Source: Candidatus Spechtbacterales bacterium
GTDB lineage: Bacteria > Patescibacteriota > Minisyncoccia > Spechtbacterales > 2-12-FULL-38-22
DNA: 52,928 nt
NCBI GenBank assembly: GCA_040879145.1
Contig: JBBDKX010000001.1
Location: forward strand, 1-52,928
Direction of reading: 5' to 3'
Shown here: positions 47,584-52,928 of the stretch, piece by piece
Numbering within the stretch: the first letter of the stretch is position 1
How the letters are laid out: every line of letters starts with the position of its first letter
The notes under the pieces: generated by a model
What the model saw: only the letters and a program-made list of their open reading frames with translations
Told to the model about the DNA's origin: nothing
Databases searched by the model: none
Program-made: the position numbers and the translations under genes

Positions 47584-49404
47584 ATGTTGGAACTGGAACC
47601 TGTTTATCAGCAGTTAGTGCTTTTGGGCGCTGTTGTTTTTGCCCTTGTTTTTTGGGTTTGGGGCAAGTGGCGCTACGATGTTGTAGCGGTTTTGGCCCTG
47701 TTGATTATTTCAATAACCGGTGTCATACCATTTGAAGAGACATTCGTTGGTTTTAGCCACCCTGCGGTTATTATAGTTGTAGCTGTTTTGGTAATAAGCA
47801 GAGGTCTTTTAAATTCGGGGGCCGTAGACATTATAACAACTAAACTGCCTCTGGATGGCAAGGGAAAGGTATTTCAAGTATTTTCCCTTACAACTTTAAC
47901 AGCGCTTTTGTCCGCATTTATTTATAATATCGGCGCTCTCGCGCTACTTATGCCTATAGCCATACGCCTGGCAAGGAAAAGCAACATCTCTCCAGGGCTG
48001 TTTTTAATGCCGATGGCTTTTGGTGCCCACCTGGGAGGGTTTCTTACTCTGATAGGAAATGCCCCCAATATTATTGTTTCTACCTTCAGAACAGAGGCGG
48101 GTCTTGAACCCTTCGGCATGTTCGATTTTGCCTATGCGGGGTTTTGGATTGTTCTTGGTGGGTTAATATTTATTTCCTTTTTGGGTTGGAGGTTTATTCC
48201 CAACACCAAAGAGCCTGCCCTTAAAAAGGAAGAGCCGGCCGAGGTGCAAAATTATACAACAGAATTACTTGTTACACCTAAGTCAAAATTAGTGGATAAA
48301 CCACTTGATGATCTTTATAAAATGACAAAAGAGTCGTTTACCGTTGTGGCTTTAATCAGAGACGATGAAAAAAGCCTGGCTCCTCAAATAACCGAGATTA
48401 TACGCGAGAATGATCGGCTTTTAGTAGAGGCCAGCCCCGAGATATTGCAGGAATTGGTTGCTGTTACAAAACTTGAATTTAACGAGAGTAAAGAACTGGA
48501 CGAAAAAGCGCAAGAGCAGACAGTGGAGGAAGAGGATAAAGAAATGAAGGATGTAGAGGGGGTGGTTGTGCCCGAATCATCTCTTTTGGGACAAACAGCA
48601 AAGGACACGTTGCTTAGAAGCGGATACAATGTTAATTTACTTGCTGTTTCCAGAAAGGGAGAACAGATTTCTGAGGAAATAGAAGATGTTAGGTTTCAGG
48701 CGGGTGATGTACTGCTTTTGAGAGGACATAACGAACATTTACAAAATGCTTTGAGCGGTTTGGGACTTTTACCTCTTGCTGAACGCGAACTTCCTGTTGG
48801 GCAGCCACGTCGTGTTTTTGCGGCAGTCTCTATATTTATGGCAGCTATAGGTCTTTCAACCGCGGGAATAGTTCCTGTGGATATAGCTTTTGCATTGGCA
48901 GCTATGGCAATGATTATGACAGGTTTGATTTCTTTGAGACAGGCATATGGGAGTATTGAGTGGCCGATAGTTGTTTTGTTGGGCGCGGTTATACCGCTTG
49001 GCCTTGCTTCAGAAAGCAGTGGCGCGGCACAGGTAATAAGTGATTCAATAGTTGGCTTTATGGAGCTTAGTTTTATAACGCCTGTTGTGATGTTAATTAC
49101 TTTAGTAGTTGCAAGTATAACACTTTCTAGTCTTGTAAATAATGTGGGTGTGGCAGTACTGATGGCTCCGATAGCTATACTGCTGGCACAGGAACTGGGG
49201 GCATCTCCCGACCCGTTTTTAATGGCAGTTGCGGTAGGTACTTCGTGTTCCTTTATGACACCGGTAGGACATCAGGTCAACGCTCTTATTATGCGCCCCG
49301 GGGGTTATAAATTTGGGGATTACTGGAGAATGGGATTGGCACTTAATATAATAGTTCTTGTAATATCTGTTCCTTTGATACTTAAGTTTTGGCCGATGTT
49401 TTAA
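47584..49404 (+). CDS. SLC13/ArsB-type anion transporter with two RCK-C domains
   Basis: Membrane halves (about 1-210 and 415-606) flank two TrkA-C/RCK-C domains (about 220-300 and 335-400). FVGFSHPAVIIVVAVLVISR and NIGALALLMPIAIRLAR are SLC13-like. VVPESSLLGQTAKDTLLRSG and DRLLVEASPEIL lie in the RCK-C parts. 606 residues. The anion (dicarboxylate, sulfate or other) is not decidable from sequence. Confidence 0.87.
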   Translation: MLELEPVYQQLVLLGAVVFALVFWVWGKWRYDVVAVLALLIISITGVIPFEETFVGFSHPAVIIVVAVLVISRGLLNSGAVDIITTKLPLDGKGKVFQVFSLTTLTALLSAFIYNIGALALLMPIAIRLARKSNISPGLFLMPMAFGAHLGGFLTLIGNAPNIIVSTFRTEAGLEPFGMFDFAYAGFWIVLGGLIFISFLGWRFIPNTKEPALKKEEPAEVQNYTTELLVTPKSKLVDKPLDDLYKMTKESFTVVALIRDDEKSLAPQITEIIRENDRLLVEASPEILQELVAVTKLEFNESKELDEKAQEQTVEEEDKEMKDVEGVVVPESSLLGQTAKDTLLRSGYNVNLLAVSRKGEQISEEIEDVRFQAGDVLLLRGHNEHLQNALSGLGLLPLAERELPVGQPRRVFAAVSIFMAAIGLSTAGIVPVDIAFALAAMAMIMTGLISLRQAYGSIEWPIVVLLGAVIPLGLASESSGAAQVISDSIVGFMELSFITPVVMLITLVVASITLSSLVNNVGVAVLMAPIAILLAQELGASPDPFLMAVAVGTSCSFMTPVGHQVNALIMRPGGYKFGDYWRMGLALNIIVLVISVPLILKFWPMF

Positions 49405-49471
49405 GAATATTTTGTACACGTAATTTTGATATGTTTATATAAAAATATAAAATATAATACCTTTGTATATT

Positions 49472-50683
49472 ATGACAACTAAAAAAATTATTCTAAGCAT
49501 TGTTTCCTTGTTAGTACTTGCGGGACTGGTATGGGCCGGTATTTTTTGGTGGAACAATTTACGCGGTGTAGGTCCGGCAATTAAGTCGCCTTCAGGTGAT
49601 ATTGTTGAAATAATAGAAAACAACAATAAGAACGTACCCGGGGAAAACGCAACAGATTTTCCACTTACCCTGCCCGATAATTTTAAAATTGAGGTATTCG
49701 CAGAAAACCTTCCCGGAGCGCGTGTCATTGTTCGTGACGGACAAGGTAATTTTTGGGTTAGTCAGACAAAGCAGGGGATAATCTCGCTTTTAACAGTTGA
49801 AGACGGAAAAGTAACCGGTTCAAACGCTGTATTCCGTAATTTAGACCGTCCACACGGACTTGCTATAGATCCGCAAAACGGAACAACCCTCTATTACGCG
49901 GAAACAGGAGGGGTCTATAGAGTACCGCTTTACACTGAAGCTTCTCCCGAGAAACTCGTTGACCTGCCCGCGGGGGGTGGACATTTTACCCGCACAATAG
50001 CTTTTGGACCTGACGGTCGTTTGTATGTTTCCATTGGCTCAACTTGTAATGTTTGCAACGAGGATGACGAGCGCCGCGCTGCCATATATTCTATGAACAG
50101 AGACGGAAGTGATTTTAAAAAACACGCAGACGGTCTTCGCAATTCCGTATTTTTTGATTGGAGTTATGTTGATGGCAGAATGTGGGCTACAGAAATGGGA
50201 CGCGACCGCTTGGGAGATGATATTCCGCCTGATGAGATAAACATAATTGAAGAGGGTGCAAACTACGGCTGGCCAATTTGTTATGGAAAGGGCATACACG
50301 ATACTAGCTTTGATAAAAACCAGTATGTACGCAACCCATGTGAAGACACTATCCCGTCGTACATAGACCTTCAGGCGCACTCAGCGCCCCTGGGACTAGC
50401 TTTTGTTCCTGAAGAGGGTTGGCCTGAGGGTATGTGGTATGACCTGCTTGTGGCTTATCACGGCTCCTGGAACAGGACCGTGCCTACAGGCTATAAAATA
50501 ATGCGACTAAAATTGGACGCGGAAGGCAATTTTGAAGGAAGGGAGGATTTTGTTTCAGGGTGGCTACAGGGTGGTAGCGCGTTGGGTAAGCCTGTGGATA
50601 TACACATAGAGCCCGGAGGTGTAATGTATATTACAGATGATCATGCGGGAGTAGTGTATAGGGTAAGCTATTTGGGAGAGTGA
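49472..50683 (+). CDS. Membrane-anchored PQQ-type sugar dehydrogenase (six-bladed propeller)
   Basis: An N-terminal anchor (about 8-26) is followed by a propeller: LPDNFKIEVFAENLPGARVI, RPHGLAIDP, FTRTIAFGPDGRLYVSIGST, CNVCNEDDERRAAI, GLRNSVFFDW, GRDRLGDDIPPDEINII, NYGWPICYG and HSAPLGLAF. It matches soluble glucose/sorbosone dehydrogenase-like proteins, usually PQQ-dependent. About 403 residues. TATAAT 49453-49458 precedes ATG 49472 by 13 nt; a TTG at 49463 is an alternative. No PQQ biosynthesis genes are visible. Confidence 0.87.
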   Translation: MTTKKIILSIVSLLVLAGLVWAGIFWWNNLRGVGPAIKSPSGDIVEIIENNNKNVPGENATDFPLTLPDNFKIEVFAENLPGARVIVRDGQGNFWVSQTKQGIISLLTVEDGKVTGSNAVFRNLDRPHGLAIDPQNGTTLYYAETGGVYRVPLYTEASPEKLVDLPAGGGHFTRTIAFGPDGRLYVSIGSTCNVCNEDDERRAAIYSMNRDGSDFKKHADGLRNSVFFDWSYVDGRMWATEMGRDRLGDDIPPDEINIIEEGANYGWPICYGKGIHDTSFDKNQYVRNPCEDTIPSYIDLQAHSAPLGLAFVPEEGWPEGMWYDLLVAYHGSWNRTVPTGYKIMRLKLDAEGNFEGREDFVSGWLQGGSALGKPVDIHIEPGGVMYITDDHAGVVYRVSYLGE

Positions 50684-50699
50684 TTTAATTTTAAATAAC

Positions 50700-51452
50700 A
50701 TGAACAAATTTATACTTTATACAATTTTAGGGTTAGTTATTGTGGGCCTTGGGGTTTATGCTTTTATGTTTATGGGTCCCGCTGAAGAAGATGTTGTTAT
50801 AGTAAGTAACTTTGAAGAGTGTGTTGAGCAGGGCAATGCTATAATGGAATCTTATCCCAGACAGTGCAGGGCCCAAGACGGCAGGACATTTACTGAAGAC
50901 ATAGGAAATGAGCTTGAAAAAACAGATTTGATACGCATAGACAACCCCCGGCCCAACCAGATAATATCAAGCCCAATTATGGTTTCGGGACAGGCAAGGG
51001 GCTACTGGTTTTTTGAGGCCTCTTTTCCCGTTCGCCTTTATGACGCGAATAATGTGGAAATAGCGCTTGGTATAGCGCAGGCGCAGAGCGAGTGGATGAC
51101 GGAGGATTTTGTGCCGTTTAAGACTACTCTTGAATTTGAAAAGCCCACAACTCCAACAGGAACTCTTGTTTTGGAAAGAGACAACCCATCGGGTTTGCCT
51201 GAAAATGACGATGCTTTAATGATTCCCGTTAAATTTGATTTAAGCGCTGAGTATAAAAATATAGCTCAAAACGACTGCATTGTCACCGGATGCTCGGGAC
51301 AAATATGCGCTGATGAGGAAGTTATAACAACTTGTGAGTTTCGTGAAGAATACGCGTGCTATAAGGATGCTATATGCGAAAGACAAGAGAGTAGCGAATG
51401 CGGGTGGACTTTGACGCCGCAATTGGCACAGTGCCTAGGCATAGCTATGTAA
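50700..51452 (+). CDS. Membrane-anchored Gmad2/eight-cysteine-cluster protein
   Basis: An N-terminal anchor (about 4-23) leads to a short Cys-containing segment, then a Gmad2 immunoglobulin-like domain (about 80-180): IRIDNPRPNQIISSPIMVSG, ARGYWFFEASFPVRLYD. The C-terminal eight-cysteine cluster (about 185-248) has CIVTGCSGQICADE, CEFREEYACYKDAICERQ and CGWTL. 250 residues. Gmad2 domains are found in secreted proteins with carbohydrate- or spore-related roles. It follows the sugar dehydrogenase by 16 nt. Confidence 0.87.
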   Translation: MNKFILYTILGLVIVGLGVYAFMFMGPAEEDVVIVSNFEECVEQGNAIMESYPRQCRAQDGRTFTEDIGNELEKTDLIRIDNPRPNQIISSPIMVSGQARGYWFFEASFPVRLYDANNVEIALGIAQAQSEWMTEDFVPFKTTLEFEKPTTPTGTLVLERDNPSGLPENDDALMIPVKFDLSAEYKNIAQNDCIVTGCSGQICADEEVITTCEFREEYACYKDAICERQESSECGWTLTPQLAQCLGIAM

Positions 51453-51757
51453 GGTAAAGAAATTTATCTTTCGCCGCGCTACTGCGTTGTGCGCTGCGCT
51501 CCTCAACGACGTACCGGTTGGTGGTGTACGCCTTATTCCGGTGCTCGCGCACGCCTTGTTTCGCGACGAAATCTGAAAATTTCTGCATGTATTATTTTGC
51601 TGCTCGGCTACGCCTTGTATTGTCGTACCTACGGTAGATCTCCCGCAGGGAGACACAAAATTTCAGCAAACTCACATATATTACCCTTCTGTTTAAAGGC
51701 GGGTTTTTAATTTACACTACATTTGATTTTCAGGGCATAAAATGGTATATTAGCAAT
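51453..51757. other. GC-rich non-coding region before hicB
   Basis: No gene is credible. The stretch is higher in GC than the neighbours and repeats short motifs (TACGCCTTGT/CACGCCTTGT, GCTCGCGCAC, GCTCGGCTAC). It has a small CTCCC-GCA-GGGAG hairpin and ends with a T-rich AAAGGCGGGTTTTTAA. It may be a degenerate dispersed repeat. Confidence 0.45.
51746..51751 (+). promoter_or_regulatory. -10 element of the hicBA operon
   Basis: TGGTATATT ends 6 nt before the hicB ATG (51758), again leaderless. Confidence 0.6.
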
Positions 51758-51958
51758 ATGAAGTATTTAACCTTAGTTCATAAATCAAAATACGGCTATG
51801 ATGTGCATGTGCCCGCACTTCCGGGCTGCCACAGTCAGGGTGAAACCGAAAAAGAGGCATTAGAAAATATTAAAGATGCCATTTTGGCATATTTAGAAAT
51901 AACCAAGCGGGAACTTAAGGATACTAAAGTGAAAGAGGTAGATATTGAACTTTCATAA
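51758..51958 (+). CDS. hicB: HicB-family antitoxin
   Basis: YGYDVHVPALPGCHSQGETE is the partially degraded RNase H-like HicB fold, with KEALENIKDAILAYLEI. 66 residues, without a C-terminal DNA-binding domain, so operator binding may be by other means. HicA follows after 2 nt. Antitoxin-first order. Confidence 0.88.
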   Translation: MKYLTLVHKSKYGYDVHVPALPGCHSQGETEKEALENIKDAILAYLEITKRELKDTKVKEVDIELS

Positions 51959-51960
51959 AT

Positions 51961-52176
51961 ATGCTTTTTACAGATGTATCGGGTAAACGCGCGATATCGG
52001 CCTTTAAGAGGGCCGGTTTTTGGATTTTAAAAACAAGAAGCACAAAACACGTAGGTATGAGCAACGGTATGCGCAAGATAACTATCCCCCGCGCTAATTG
52101 TTTAAACCCTTATACTTTAAAATCAATAATACGCGACGCAGGATTAACAGACCAAGAGTTTAAAGATCTATTATAG
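51961..52176 (+). CDS. hicA: HicA-family mRNA interferase toxin
   Basis: Double-stranded-RNA-binding-like fold: VSGKRAISAFKRAGFWILKT, the catalytic His in TKHVGMSNG, KITIPRANCLNPYTLKSIIR and DAGLTDQEFKDLL. 71 residues. Expected to degrade mRNA when HicB is lost. Confidence 0.88.
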   Translation: MLFTDVSGKRAISAFKRAGFWILKTRSTKHVGMSNGMRKITIPRANCLNPYTLKSIIRDAGLTDQEFKDLL

Positions 52177-52230
52177 TTTGAATTTTAAGATAAGACACCA
52201 CTCCCAAAAGGCGGGTTTTTGATTGCCCAC

Positions 52231-52251
52231 TGGCAAGGTCCGACCTCGCCA
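52231..52251. repeat. REP-like palindrome, copy 4
   Basis: TGGCAAGGTCCGACCTCGCCA, the same variant as copy 3. If the following gene started at TTG 52219, this repeat would be translated as WQGPTSPT. Confidence 0.8.
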
Positions 52252-52266
52252 ACTTGTAATGAGCAT

Positions 52267-52530
52267 ATGGTCAAAGCTTTGCGTATCGGGTATTCTATTG
52301 GCTTAGATCCAAAACAATTGATAGATGGCCATTTGATGGTGGGCAGTTGTGGCGTGTGCTCAGCTATATACAGGGCTAATTTGCTTGAACCGGCATTAGA
52401 GCTAGTTTCTTCAACCGCGCAAGACACCAGTGTAGATGATTCAGATTTTCGGGCGCAGTTGATTGCAGCCAATCCCGAACCAAAGGGTGGGAGATTTGGA
52501 ATAAAGGAGAAAAAATGCAAACAGGAATAG
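52267..52530 (+). CDS. Hypothetical small protein
   Basis: 87 residues from ATG 52267: MVKALRIGYSIGLDPKQLID, GHLMVGSCGVCSAIYRANLL and a Lys-rich tail. An earlier TTG at 52219 would include the REP repeat and is rejected. CGVC could be a metal or redox site. No family recognised. It overlaps the next gene by 16 nt. Confidence 0.6.
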   Translation: MVKALRIGYSIGLDPKQLIDGHLMVGSCGVCSAIYRANLLEPALELVSSTAQDTSVDDSDFRAQLIAANPEPKGGRFGIKEKKCKQE

Positions 52531-52706
52531 AAGCCGTGAAACTTGGCGCCCCCCCTTATGGAATTCTGGAAGGTGCAAGGCCTACTCAGTATAAATGGTT
52601 TTCAGATCTTTCCCGGGATAGCCTTGAGGCACTCTTAGAAAAGACATCGGGAGATATTGTACATAACCTTGGGCGCGATAATGTGGCTCGGAAGGAAGAA
52701 AAGTGA
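52515..52706 (+). CDS. Hypothetical 63-aa protein
   Basis: IEAVKLGAPPYGILEGARPT, QYKWFSDLSRDSLEALLEKT. AAAGGAG lies 6 nt before the ATG, which supports it as real. Overlaps both neighbours, suggesting a small operon. No family recognised. Confidence 0.6.
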   Translation: MQTGIEAVKLGAPPYGILEGARPTQYKWFSDLSRDSLEALLEKTSGDIVHNLGRDNVARKEEK

Positions 52707-52882
52707 AGTACATATATGCTTTGATTGCAGGAGTTGCTACTCGTTTTGTGGTATTGCCGCTTGTTGCGATGTTGGATATTGATAAGAACGTAAATGATTT
52801 TGGTTTTTGGGTATTTGGTGTAGCATCTGGTGCGCTTGTTACCTCAACTCTTCTTTTTATAGACAAAATAAAGAATAAATAG
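52703..52882 (+). CDS. Small two-helix membrane protein
   Basis: GTG start overlapping the previous stop (GTGA): MKYIYALIAGVATRFVVLPL, then VNDFGFWVFGVASGALVTST and LLFIDKIKNK. 59 residues with two membrane helices. Last gene of the three-gene run. A terminator follows. Confidence 0.6.
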   Translation: MKYIYALIAGVATRFVVLPLVAMLDIDKNVNDFGFWVFGVASGALVTSTLLFIDKIKNK

Positions 52883-52890
52883 TTTTTGGT

Positions 52891-52918
52891 AAATGAGCCG
52901 ACCAGTTGGCTCATTTTT
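52891..52918 (+). terminator. Terminator at the right end
   Basis: AAATGAGCC-GACCAGTT-GGCTCATTTTTTC. Confidence 0.88.
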
Positions 52919-52928
52919 TCTTTTTCAC

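Noticed and set aside
51489-51710. Overlapping 73-aa frames on both strands before hicB
   Set aside because: Low-complexity GC-rich repeat-like sequence with no start signals or family features.

Overview
The window looks like a piece of a Patescibacteria (Candidate Phyla Radiation) genome, most likely Parcubacteria-like. This is inference from gene content, not from a marker tree. Signs are the AT-leaning composition, palindromic GCCTGCC/GGCAGGC repeats that read PACRQAG when translated, a short bS21 gene, an archaeal-type UMP kinase, a B12-dependent monomeric ribonucleotide reductase, ComEC in two pieces, many small membrane-anchored proteins and no rRNA, tRNA or CRISPR. Codon use is standard: TAA, TAG and TGA all end genes.

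Layout. 1-1001 is the 3' end of a formylglycine-generating-enzyme-like gene whose last ~35 codons look like the variable repeat of a diversity-generating retroelement; a run of palindromes and terminators follows (1.0-1.6 kb). 1.6-12.6 kb is housekeeping: pth and an LCP protein on the minus strand, then lepB, hisS, a HIT protein, rpsU, yqeY, ybeY, ftsA, ftsZ and the class II reductase. 12.7-28.5 kb mixes housekeeping and envelope genes: a broken PQ-loop gene, an SDR, comEC with its metallo-beta-lactamase partner, ndk, mutM, pyrH behind a structured leader, DUF192, a GDPD, an unassigned minus-strand RNA, nfo, an undecaprenol kinase-PAP2 fusion, a K+/H+ antiporter followed by a CAP protein, MgtE, a macro-domain protein, a PH-domain protein and a Nudix hydrolase.

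28.5-39.6 kb is an accessory island with NADAR, two DUF6624 copies, complete and broken copies of a zeta-toxin-like kinase and a membrane-anchored HTH gene, DUF2188, a methyltransferase, a MerR-HTH/HATPase protein with a DUF4325 partner, a Gp49/XRE toxin-antitoxin pair, two copies of an unknown 82-aa gene, an ABC exporter, an ArsC/LMW-phosphatase and a LOG protein. Four identical 26-bp palindromes and three copies of a terminator-promoter module sit at the joints of the duplicated blocks, which suggests that genes have been shuffled as cassettes. 39.7-51.5 kb carries a frameshifted acidic gene, a second antiporter-CAP pair, an MFS exporter with a GH63-like glycosidase, an epimerase, a CPBP protease, an SLC13/RCK transporter, a sugar dehydrogenase and a Gmad2 protein. 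The right end holds HicBA and three small genes.

Regulation. Many genes have an extended -10 (TGnTAnAAT-like) ending 6-8 nt before the ATG with no Shine-Dalgarno, so leaderless mRNAs seem common. Three RNA candidates stand out: a ~92-nt structured element directly before yqeY and again before the MFS gene; the pyrH leader, which can pair with its own Shine-Dalgarno; and a ~235-nt minus-strand RNA with its own promoter and terminator at 20.0-20.2 kb.
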